Source: Vibrio celticus (GTDB taxonomy: Bacteria > Pseudomonadota > Gammaproteobacteria > Enterobacterales > Vibrionaceae). From it: a stretch of DNA of 64,000 nucleotides. The stretch lies in assembly GCF_024347335.1 (NCBI RefSeq), contig NZ_AP025464.1:310001-374000 (forward strand), given 5' to 3'. The position numbers and the translations under genes were made by a program. Below, piece after piece: positions 35,301-42,830 of this stretch. Under the pieces are notes generated by a model, which worked only from the letters and a program-made list of their open reading frames with translations, was not told the DNA's origin and searched no databases. Every line of letters starts with the position of its first letter. Position 1 is the first letter of the stretch.

Positions 35301-35608
35301 TTCATTTCATCAGAAGCACCTAAAAAAATGATAGGCGAGAGTGTTTTCAATTCTGCCTTTACTTGGCTGCTTTGTGTTGCGAACTCTTCAGGGCTAGAAG
35401 CGAGGGTACTTCGATATAAGACCGAGATATCTTGAAGGTACACAGATAACTGATTGGTCCGCTCAAAATCGGTTAATTGAGTCGTTAAAATATAAGCCTG
35501 TCTACCTGCTAGGAAGAGTAATAATGAAATGGGAAGTAGAACTAAGCCAAAGAGTTTATGTTTGACTGAAAGGTTATTCCAGACCGTAATCGCCATATAA
35601 GGATCCAT
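32393..35608 (-). CDS. Hybrid sensor histidine kinase with two receiver domains
   Basis: About 1,071 residues; an ATG at 35596 is an equally possible start. Membrane helices near residues 18-40 and 308-330 bound a helical periplasmic domain. After a charged coiled coil (KEDAERAKEDAEHAKDHA) comes HisKA with His415 in ANMSHEIRTPLNG, then HATPase with MNFMSNAVKFT, RDTGIGI and GTGLGLAIS. A degenerate receiver-like part is followed by two complete receivers with Asp831 and Asp1000, each within ILMDCMMPVMDG. There is no Hpt domain, so a separate phosphotransfer protein is expected. It heads an operon with a PstS-like protein and a barrel. Ligand unknown. Confidence 0.95.
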   Translation of the reverse strand: MDPYMAITVWNNLSVKHKLFGLVLLPISLLLFLAGRQAYILTTQLTDFERTNQLSVYLQDISVLYRSTLASSPEEFATQSSQVKAELKTLSPIIFLGASDEMNQLVSDFSEATLSTMEANDTYDKLDALEWQSDLYKQLLLEVEKVPFENTKREIQQHLTALQQLEWLMFWSNEEFKLGSSLIEIFQISQEYDPELAEQIKTLSERQQLFLERFVSLNANEHQVSLMVEVFRNDVFAQSQEIRSALLDLNTISQLTPQEVSVGLEAMSARLNLLQSLGGVIKQEFQQEVEQAIYDAQIQRTLFISIVALLAAIVMGLTLSLARQVTNNLNLVLAFLKSENDDTRPSLDKLIQGKDELSLFAQQVERLTIERELAKDRLTVAKEDAERAKEDAEHAKDHAIQASKAKSSFLANMSHEIRTPLNGVIGISEILADTPLTPTQRDYVDTIETSSQLLLSLINDILDFSKIESGMLLISPHSASIRESIYDIASIVAPKAKEQRISINVDISPDTPARVMIDDHRLRQILMNFMSNAVKFTAEGGVTLSIQTLNKADNNATIRFAVRDTGIGIDSLQQKQIFEPFAQEDDSTTRQFGGTGLGLAISTQLVELMGGQIQLDSVKGEGSCFYFDLELPVDLILPKPSSATADIYVLSNENMLSERIESDLNLYGLKVTDKTNDITAITEQISTQKHTKPITVVFAEDDAFLANTHADNLAKLHQNGITICLIRSFLSEPADLGDSVTAQVAQPLLGLRLIKAIELCDTRGLAELSEASQTPVEIQHKILIVEDNKINQKIAGLHVGKSGFEFEFANNGQEAVDMFTANPHYAAILMDCMMPVMDGFDATSNIRRIEKETEATRRIPIIALTASVIDDDIQRCFDVGMDDYVPKPFKFEMLKEKVLTAVEAMPLPASYKAQPKKQPATVTPIINGAATKRTLPEEAEQNAIPSKSERILLVEDNRVNQKVASIMLKKAGYAFEIADNGQIAVDMYQNDSSFDIILMDCMMPVMDGFTATKEIREHEKNQGLSKTPIIALTASVIDDDIQKCFDSGMDGYVAKPVRKEKLFHQIESATC

Positions 35609-35905
35609 CCAACTGTCGTTATATAAAAACAGTAGAATAAAAATGCCGATATGGAAACTTTGAAACGGTAAATTTTACGTAAGTGTGGGAGGGGTATAAG
35701 TTCTTGTGATTTCAGAGCTTATTTTGAAATGCGTTCTTTTATTAGTAATTTATAGCGTTTGGCAGTTTGTTTAATTTTATGCTTATTGATGAATCACTTA
35801 AAAAGCTTATTAATGAGGACGATTGCTATCGAGGCTTAATTCGAAAAGAAGTTGCTCTAATACGGTTTTTGCAGAGGGTTCTAATGTCCAAACATAGACT
35901 GAACC
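35609..35905. other. Intergenic region upstream of the hybrid kinase
   Basis: About 300 bp of A/T-rich DNA. It should hold the kinase promoter on the minus strand, but no hexamers stand out. A 45-codon rightward frame (35779-35916) reads like Vibrio coding sequence but has no Shine-Dalgarno and runs into the end of the transposase remnant. No clear IS end could be defined here. Confidence 0.4.
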
Positions 35906-37185
35906 TTAAGCATTAAGACCAGCATAAATCCCGTCTAACGTGATGTTTTTCTTTGACTTCCTCTGGGCGGACTTTTGTGCGTTCTTAAATATATAGCTAG
36001 AGGCCCATTCCAGTTTATTGCCTATTTCTGACCATGCCTTGTGGCTGATACATTCAAATATGGGCAACAGCCACACATCCACATTTTTTGCCGCCTTAAA
36101 CAGCGAGACCGATGGCATTATCTGAAGCGCAGTACTGCGCCTGATGATCAGCGAGAGTAAACTGGCCCAGATAAGCCCATCAACGATGGCCTTTTGTGCG
36201 GTGACAAATCGTTGCCAGTTTGTGTGAGATTTTAATTCTTTAAAAAGCAACTCCACCTGCCATCGACAGCGGTAGATCGCCATTATGTCATCAGCAGTAT
36301 AGGTACCTGAAGGCAAGTTAGTTAACCAAATACAGAATCGCTTTTCTTCTGCAAACCAACGTCTTACCACTCTAAATTCTTGCTTACCACTACGAACTTT
36401 AAGGTCGAGTACCTGTGAGCGATTAGTACCTCGAGTGATGTCTTTGAGCTTCTTTCCTTCTAGTTTAGATAAATGCCGGCCCTGACCGTTTCTCGCTTCT
36501 ATAACATGAGGATTCAGGGACTTTGCTCCTCGAAAAATATAGAAACCACCATACAGTTCAAGCTCAGTAAAGAATTGGAAGTCAGGGTACCCTGCGTCAG
36601 CCAACAACAATTTGTTACTCATTGTTTTGGGGGGCGGGCAAAAAGTCTCTTTCTGATGCTGTATCAGCGCTGATGCTCATTGCGACTGGAGAAAAGCTTT
36701 TTTAAAGACATTGTCATATGGCATTCAACTGCGGCTGGATTGCGTTTAAATCGGCTCGGGTAAACGTTCGAAAGGTCACGATGAATGTGGAAAGAGCTAC
36801 CATCTTGAAGCAGCACATCATCAAAGGTGGCGAGTTTATCTGGTAGGTTGGCACTCTGCTGGCGAGCAAACTGAGCTATCGCTCGCATGGCCAATTGGCG
36901 CATGAATATCGGAAATTCTTCTTTTCTTAACTGGTTATGGTAGGGCTTATAAGCCACAGTATCTTTAGCGCTTAAGCACATCCCATTGAATTGCCTTAGT
37001 AAATCGGCAATAGATGAGCAGTTTCCTTTGCTCAAAGCGGCCACTAGGCTTACTACTAGCTGGTCGGGTAAGATAGCCCGACATCGCTTCATAAGTCCTG
37101 TACTTTTCGCCATTTTTTGAAGGCTATCAGCATTAAAGAATTGCTTAAACTGCTTTTGTAGGGAGATAATCGTCATCGGCTTCAC
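35906..37185 (-). pseudogene. IS4-family transposase with two frameshifts
   Basis: Two adjacent leftward frames (37185-36664 and 36622-35906) together make an IS4-type DDE transposase of about 425 residues. The first holds the N-terminus and first Asp (VLLQDGSS). The second holds the second Asp (LLADAGYPDF) and the IS4 signature Y-x2-R-x3-E-x6-K in YRCRWQVELLFKELK. The frame is lost at a T6 run (36698-36703 on the plus strand) and again at a G6 run (36629-36634). Removing one base from each restores one continuous reading frame across the join. So it is a broken gene, or holds two homopolymer sequencing errors. Terminal repeats were not found. Confidence 0.88.
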
Positions 37186-37247
37186 GGTTGATATGGGTGG
37201 TTTGTTTGGCGACGATTATCTGATCATAAATGAAGCCTTTTTTCTAT

Positions 37248-37586
37248 CTAAATAAATAGCTTAGAGCTTAAGATCCTGTCTATGAATGTCCAAATACCGA
37301 GCATTCTGTTAAGTGCGGCGCGATACACTCTGTTTTTGAGTAGGAAGGCGAGTGTGCTCGTATCATTGCTGAATACGTGCATTTGTACGACGGTGAGCTC
37401 TGCTTTGTTCTCAATATCTATTTTCTGAAGATTGAAAGCGGGTAGGAAGGCAGATTCATACCAAACCTCAACGATCTCTCGAAGCTCCATCTCTTCTTCA
37501 GGTACATCGCACTCCTGAAGTTGGTGGTTTTCAGGGATTGCGGATAAGTAAGCTACATCAAGCTTGTCTGCAACGAATGTGTACAT
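37248..37586 (-). CDS. Small protein of unknown function at the end of the secretion operon
   Basis: This 112-residue protein has no recognised family. It is acidic in the first half (CDVPEEEMELREIVEVWYE), and a hydrophobic-basic end (NRMLGIWTFIDRILSSKLFI) could be a membrane-associated helix. It has no signal peptide. A good AAGGA lies five bases before the ATG, and it follows the ABC gene at 37695 by 108 bp on the same strand, so it may belong to the type I secretion operon. The C-terminal end lies close to the transposase remnant and could have been altered by that insertion. Confidence 0.6.
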   Translation of the reverse strand: MYTFVADKLDVAYLSAIPENHQLQECDVPEEEMELREIVEVWYESAFLPAFNLQKIDIENKAELTVVQMHVFSNDTSTLAFLLKNRVYRAALNRMLGIWTFIDRILSSKLFI

Positions 37587-37694
37587 ATTCTTCCTTGTTA
37601 CCTGTGGTATTGGGGCGAATCATCCCTCTCACTTATGAATTTGTCAATTATATCCATTTCCCTAAATAGCGAATTGTGATTAAGCGTTGAGGTT

Positions 37695-39833
37695 TTAGCT
37701 TAAGCTGTTTAAGTATTTGTCTGTTAAGCCAAAATATTTCAAATTCCCATCCGGCTCTAAAACTAAACTCATGTTTGATGTTGCGATCAAACCAGGGTCG
37801 TTAGTCGAAAAAATCACGGTCTTATTCAACAATTTATCGGAGAACAGGCGATTAAAGTATTGAGCGTTTTCTTGCTCTGCACCGTTGAACGGTTCATCAA
37901 TGATAATCAGAGATTGCTCACAGTTACCTAGGCCAAGCGCCAGCCGCAACTTTTGTTGAATTCCATTCGGAAGACTTTTGCATTTATCTACGCTTAACTG
38001 AGTAGCCAAGCCTTCCGGAAGCCATTCATCTAACTCGAAGAAGCTCACCATCTCTTGCATCTTGTCTGTTGGAATCAGCCCGTTATGTAGAATGAAGTTG
38101 GTCTCGAGTGAGCCTTCAAAAATATGCAAATTAAAAGGGATGTAGTTAATCGAGGTACGATAACGGTAGCTATTGAACTGTTTAATGTTGTAACCATCGA
38201 CAGAAACTGCGCCTTGATACCGGTCTTCTAACCCAGCAATGATTGAAATTAAGGTGGTTTTTCCGCAGCCTGTTGGGCCACAAATGACCACTTTTGCACT
38301 GGGTGGGATTTTGAACCCCAAGTTAGTTAAACCCGTCGCGGCTCCTGCGTATCGGTGACTGACTCCGCTGCCCACAATGCTGCCTTGGAACAGGCGAATA
38401 GGCGGGCTTTTCTCTAAGGTTAATTTGTCGTCATTCATCGACATTAAATTGTTGATTTGCGCGGACGAAGCCTTAATCGACTGGAACTTAGAAATTGAGT
38501 TATAGATACCCATGATTGGGCCTAACGCTTTCCAAACCAAAATAACGGTTGCGAGCATGGCACCCGCATCAGAAGTACCTTCCATCACGCCGATTACCGC
38601 GGTCACGATACTTGCTGTACCAATCACTTGAATCAAACTGCCGCCAGCGGCCTGAATCTTACTGTTAGTCACGGCAACGTTCTCTGCATCGCTGGTGCTT
38701 TGCATATGCGATGCACTGAATCGAGATTGAACGACACGAAGTAAAGGCAGGCCTTGGATTGTTTTGATACCACGAAGGATTTCGTTCCATTGATACGAGA
38801 CCATCGCATTGGCGCGCGAACTTTTGGATGTGGCCTGCGAGTAGATATAGCGCGAGTAAATACAGAACACTAACATCAGGATCAAACCACCCATCACCAC
38901 TAATGCCGCTGTACCAGACATCAGAGCAATGGCGATGATAAATACGATCACAAACGGCATATCAAAATAGCTGAGGGTTGATTCGGCAGTCACCAAGCGT
39001 CGGAAGGTATCGATATCTTTCAAACGTGCTAGCTGAGAAGAGACCCCAGCAGTAGATGTCATCGCATAGGGTAGCCAAAGTAACTTAGATATAACGGCTT
39101 GCGAGATGTGCACGGCGAGATCTTTACCGGACGTGGCAATGATATTTACCCGCATCTTTTTAAAGAAATACTCCGAGAAGCCAACAATAATGGCGAATAA
39201 GGTTAACCAATAGAGTGTGGCTTCGGAGCTCGAAGTCAGTGCGAAGTTATATACACTCATAATAAAGAATGGCTGCAATGCACCGAGAATACTGATGACG
39301 AAGCTGAGAATGATCAGGCTTTTAAGTTCATTGTTATAACGATAGAAAGCGTATTTAATCCAATTACTTCTGTCTTGCGATTCCGGAGGTGGTTCGCGGA
39401 ACAGACGAGAATATTCGCTAATCGCAATCAGCAAACAGGGCTTTTTACACATTGGGTATTCAATGGTGTTGTTGTTCGTGTAATCAAACAGCAGCAACTT
39501 TCCATCTTTGGTGCCTAAGAAAATCGCACTTAGATTCTCTATTTCAATAAAGCATGGGTGAGGGTGTTTATCGATATTCTCGAGTGTCTTTAATTTGGTC
39601 ACATCACAGCGATACCCAAGACGCTCTATGGTTGCTGTAAAGCTGTCGCCGTCTTTGGGTTTTGGAATAAAAGCATCGCTGAGTATAGCGGGTGTGCCTT
39701 CCCATTCGAGTGCTATCAGGGTGTAGGCCAAACCACGAATAAGTGGCGATTGACTGTAACGTTCGTCGTATCCACTAGATTCAAAATCCAAGACACGTTG
39801 CGGTACATTATTGAAGTCGACTAAGATACTCAT
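37695..39833 (-). CDS. Type I secretion ABC permease/ATPase with C39-like domain, divergent
   Basis: This 712-residue inner-membrane exporter subunit carries an N-terminal C39-like domain (about residues 1-140) without the peptidase Cys motif, as in LapB-type exporters. The membrane domain spans about 165-430. The ATPase domain has Walker A GPTGCGKTT and Walker B LIIIDEPF with a normal Glu. The signature is LPNGIQQK instead of LSGGQ, and the switch His after FST is Asn (STND). It overlaps the preceding ABC gene as ATGA with a GGAGGTGA Shine-Dalgarno, so the two are made together and probably form a heterodimer. It should export the adhesin encoded divergently at 46943. Confidence 0.9.
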   Translation of the reverse strand: MSILVDFNNVPQRVLDFESSGYDERYSQSPLIRGLAYTLIALEWEGTPAILSDAFIPKPKDGDSFTATIERLGYRCDVTKLKTLENIDKHPHPCFIEIENLSAIFLGTKDGKLLLFDYTNNNTIEYPMCKKPCLLIAISEYSRLFREPPPESQDRSNWIKYAFYRYNNELKSLIILSFVISILGALQPFFIMSVYNFALTSSSEATLYWLTLFAIIVGFSEYFFKKMRVNIIATSGKDLAVHISQAVISKLLWLPYAMTSTAGVSSQLARLKDIDTFRRLVTAESTLSYFDMPFVIVFIIAIALMSGTAALVVMGGLILMLVFCIYSRYIYSQATSKSSRANAMVSYQWNEILRGIKTIQGLPLLRVVQSRFSASHMQSTSDAENVAVTNSKIQAAGGSLIQVIGTASIVTAVIGVMEGTSDAGAMLATVILVWKALGPIMGIYNSISKFQSIKASSAQINNLMSMNDDKLTLEKSPPIRLFQGSIVGSGVSHRYAGAATGLTNLGFKIPPSAKVVICGPTGCGKTTLISIIAGLEDRYQGAVSVDGYNIKQFNSYRYRTSINYIPFNLHIFEGSLETNFILHNGLIPTDKMQEMVSFFELDEWLPEGLATQLSVDKCKSLPNGIQQKLRLALGLGNCEQSLIIIDEPFNGAEQENAQYFNRLFSDKLLNKTVIFSTNDPGLIATSNMSLVLEPDGNLKYFGLTDKYLNSLS

Positions 39834-41416
39834 TGGTCACCTCCGGTAAGTTTTACGCGTTTGAGGCGATGGTTAAGCTTGTCCATTTTATTACTGGCGA
39901 TGATCAAGATTTTGTCGTTGGCTCGATAAGCTGTACTGGTGAGAACCACTCTCGCAAATTCGTCATCAAACACACAATCGATGTCATCAAATATCAATAC
40001 GCGTTTACTGGCGAGCAGGGCGCGAACTAATAATAGGGCGTAGCCAACTTGGCGTGAAAATGGGTTACGCATATGGCCTTTGAGTTCTGTATAAAAACCG
40101 GCAGGAAGCCCATCAATTTGAGCTTTGATGTTCATGGTTTCACACAGTGCAAACGCCGTGTTATTCAAGCTTGGGCGGAAACAGGTGAGGTTATCGATAA
40201 TCGTCCCTTCTACGAACGAACTGGTCTTATCAACCATCAGAACACTGTTACGCCAAACGTTGTAATTGACGTCATCCAAAGGCGTGTCGTTAATCATGAT
40301 ATCGAGTTTGCTATCACTGTTCTGACGCGTAATACAGTTAGCGAGGTGGGTCTTACCAGAACCACTTTTCCCTGTCAGCAAATAGGCTTGTCCGAGTTCG
40401 AACTCGATGCGCTGCTTTTCAGAATACTTAACCGAAATACGTTCTACTTCTGTTGTTTCATGTTGGTGCTCGACAGAGGCTGCCAATTCAAGGAGATCAG
40501 CGATACGTTGGATATGGAGTTTGTTCAATTCCCAGCGGCTCGCGGTGCGCATTACTTGCTGGTAAGGCGCAAAATAACGGTTGGTTAGCATGATGATGGC
40601 GGCCATGATGCCTTGACTCGATTCCATATTGATAACGGCTGTTGCTAGTACTACCACAACACAAGCAATGGAGAGCTGTTGGATGAGCGCCAATATTAGG
40701 CTGAAGTTCGATTCAATCTGCTCATATTTGATGTTCTCAACTTCGCGTTCTTCGACCATTTGTGTCATCAGGCTTTCAACGCGGTATTCCATATTTCGAG
40801 CTTTGATATCAAGCGGACTAGAGATGATCTCGATGATTTTGGAGGTGGTTAACCCTTCGATGTCTGACTTATTCTGCAAGCTACCAATTTTCTGTTTGGA
40901 AAGGCTCCAAGCGAAAATAGCTAAGACGGCCGAGGCAATTAGAAGGGTAATACCAGCCCATATGTTGATGAGACCGATGATAAGTATAGTAATCACGCTA
41001 ACAGCAAGGTTGATAAGCGCTCGAACTGACTCACCACCAAAAAAGGTTTTAAGTTCAGGAATCGTTGAGATTCGTTCTAGGTATTCGCCTGGTTCCAAAC
41101 GACGGAATTTAGAGATTTCCGCCAAACAAATGGATTGGAATACCTTGTTGGTTAGGTTAGTTTCAAACAGCCTCATGATGACGGAGGAAATTTTCTCTTC
41201 CTGACTTTTTAAGTGGTAGTCGAGGAAGATGGAAATCAAAATAATCGCGAACAATAAGAACAGCGTATCTTGTGCTTGGTTGGGTAACACTCGGTCAAAA
41301 ATGATCAGAATAGAGAAGGGCAGCACCAAACCAAACAGGGTCGATATTATCGTTGAGAAAGTCAGATAACACTTATCTGCCATGTTGATCTTTTGCGAAA
41401 ACTGCTCAGTTTGCAT
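39830..41416 (-). CDS. Second type I secretion ABC permease/ATPase, catalytically degenerate
   Basis: This 528-residue ABC exporter half has no C39-like domain. Membrane helices lie in about residues 15-290 (for example LFGLVLLPFSILIIFDRVLP). The ATPase domain has Walker A GKSGSGKTHLAN. The expected signature is replaced by NPFSRQVG, Walker B ends in two Asp (VLIFDDID) so the catalytic Glu is lost, and the switch His is Asn (IASNK). It may therefore bind but hydrolyse ATP poorly. The start has a perfect AAGGAGGT and overlaps the end of the TolC-type gene by 11 bp. It is translationally coupled to the larger ABC gene. Confidence 0.88.
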   Translation of the reverse strand: MQTEQFSQKINMADKCYLTFSTIISTLFGLVLPFSILIIFDRVLPNQAQDTLFLLFAIILISIFLDYHLKSQEEKISSVIMRLFETNLTNKVFQSICLAEISKFRRLEPGEYLERISTIPELKTFFGGESVRALINLAVSVITILIIGLINIWAGITLLIASAVLAIFAWSLSKQKIGSLQNKSDIEGLTTSKIIEIISSPLDIKARNMEYRVESLMTQMVEEREVENIKYEQIESNFSLILALIQQLSIACVVVVLATAVINMESSQGIMAAIIMLTNRYFAPYQQVMRTASRWELNKLHIQRIADLLELAASVEHQHETTEVERISVKYSEKQRIEFELGQAYLLTGKSGSGKTHLANCITRQNSDSKLDIMINDTPLDDVNYNVWRNSVLMVDKTSSFVEGTIIDNLTCFRPSLNNTAFALCETMNIKAQIDGLPAGFYTELKGHMRNPFSRQVGYALLLVRALLASKRVLIFDDIDCVFDDEFARVVLTSTAYRANDKILIIASNKMDKLNHRLKRVKLTGGDQ

Positions 41417-42830
41417 TGTGACCTCCTTTTCTCAATGACTCCGTTGAGAGAAGGTGTTTAGGCACCAAATCTTGATTGTCTCGTCCCTCAATATCGCTCA
41501 TCAATTGCATGATGCTCTCTATCGATTGAATTGAGAGTATGCCTTTAATTTGCTCAAGCTTGATTGTCTCGATGATGTAGTCGTATCGTGCGCTTTCATA
41601 GTCTCTCAAAGCGCTGAACAGTTTACTTTCCGCCGCCAGCAAGTCGGTGATGGTACGCGTGCCTAATTGGTAGGCTCTTTGGATCCCTTTATAAGAGGCG
41701 TAGTTGGCGCGAATGATGTTTTCGTAACTGCTTATAGACTGTGAGAAATCGTTAATATTGAGCACTGAGGTAGTCACGCTGTTACGTGTGGTATAAAGCG
41801 AATCTTGGTAAAGCAGTTCAGTACGCTCGATGGCCGTCGATGATTTTTGATAGCCGTAGTAATCAGAGCCACCAGACAAGATAGGCACGGCGAGGTTTAA
41901 CCCAACACTGGTTGAGTTACTTTCGCCTGTCGCTGTAATGTCGGTTTTGTCGTAGTTATTGGCGTCATCGTGTCGATAGCTGGCTGAAAGCGATACGGTC
42001 GGTAAGAAGTTCGAACCGCTCTCTTTTAAGCTTCTGCGGCTTCTCTCTACGTTTTTCTTTGCCACCAACAAGTCGTTATTCAGCTTTAACGCCTGATCCA
42101 TGATCGAGCGTTGTTCAGTTTCGTTGATCTCTTTTAAAGGCACGCTTTCGTATATGTCTTGTGACGGAGTAATAGGGTATTGAATTTGAATAGAGAGCCC
42201 GTTGAGAATGACACGACGATCTTTCTGCAAGGTTCTTAATCGGTTCGACACACCTTCTTTCTGAGCTATTACTTCGTACAGCTCACTGGCAGCGGTGTTA
42301 CCTAGCTCTACATTACGTCGCATTTGATGTTCACGCGTTTCGGACGATTTAAGCTCAACTTTAGTCGCTTTGATTTGGGCGTTGTTTTTTAAATACTCAA
42401 AGTATTGAGAACCGATTTCCGAAATGGTGCTTTGGATTTTGTTCTCGTGTTTAATCTCTTCGATATTGAAGTCGAGTTTTGCCGTCCCATATTTGAAAAT
42501 GTCGCCAAGGTTGAATATGGATTGGGATAACGAAAGACTGTAGCTGTTTGAGTTATAGCTAGAGGTTTCATCCGGCACGCTCGATAGCAAGGTTTCATTC
42601 TCGTTCCATGTGGTATCGGCAGCACCATTGAGTGAAGGCAGAAATTTAGAGCGACTAATACCAATGTTGTACTCGTTTTCTTCCACGCCCTTATCACTAG
42701 CGCGAAGAGACAGGCTGTTTTGCAGGCCGAGCTCTACCGCTTCAAGCAGGGTAGTCGCCGATGCTGAAGGTGTCGTGCTTAATACAAGCGCAGCCATGAT
42801 GCTGCTAGTTAAGTTTTTGTACCGCCACAT
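41406..42830 (-). CDS. TolC-family outer-membrane channel of the type I secretion system
   Basis: This 474-residue outer-membrane efflux protein has a signal peptide (about residues 1-25, ending SASA) and the two-repeat helical barrel pattern: TLLEAVELGLQNSLSLRA, then NEYNIGISRSKFLPSLNGAA in the first repeat, and the second-repeat QLGTRTITDLLAAESKLFSALRDYESARYDYI. It would join the HlyD-type adaptor and ABC pair as the exit duct, like LapE. The start overlaps the end of the pseudokinase gene by 26 bp; AAGGTG lies about ten bases before the ATG. Confidence 0.92.
   Translation of the reverse strand: MWRYKNLTSSIMAALVLSTTPSASATTLLEAVELGLQNSLSLRASDKGVEENEYNIGISRSKFLPSLNGAADTTWNENETLLSSVPDETSSYNSNSYSLSLSQSIFNLGDIFKYGTAKLDFNIEEIKHENKIQSTISEIGSQYFEYLKNNAQIKATKVELKSSETREHQMRRNVELGNTAASELYEVIAQKEGVSNRLRTLQKDRRVILNGLSIQIQYPITPSQDIYESVPLKEINETEQRSIMDQALKLNNDLLVAKKNVERSRRSLKESGSNFLPTVSLSASYRHDDANNYDKTDITATGESNSTSVGLNLAVPILSGGSDYYGYQKSSTAIERTELLYQDSLYTTRNSVTTSVLNINDFSQSISSYENIIRANYASYKGIQRAYQLGTRTITDLLAAESKLFSALRDYESARYDYIIETIKLEQIKGILSIQSIESIMQLMSDIEGRDNQDLVPKHLLSTESLRKGGHNAN

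Noticed and set aside
36698..36704. A-AAA-AAG heptamer in the transposase as a programmed -1 frameshift site
   Set aside because: A -1 shift there meets a stop within seven codons. Restoring the protein needs the opposite shift and a second one downstream, so it is not programmed.
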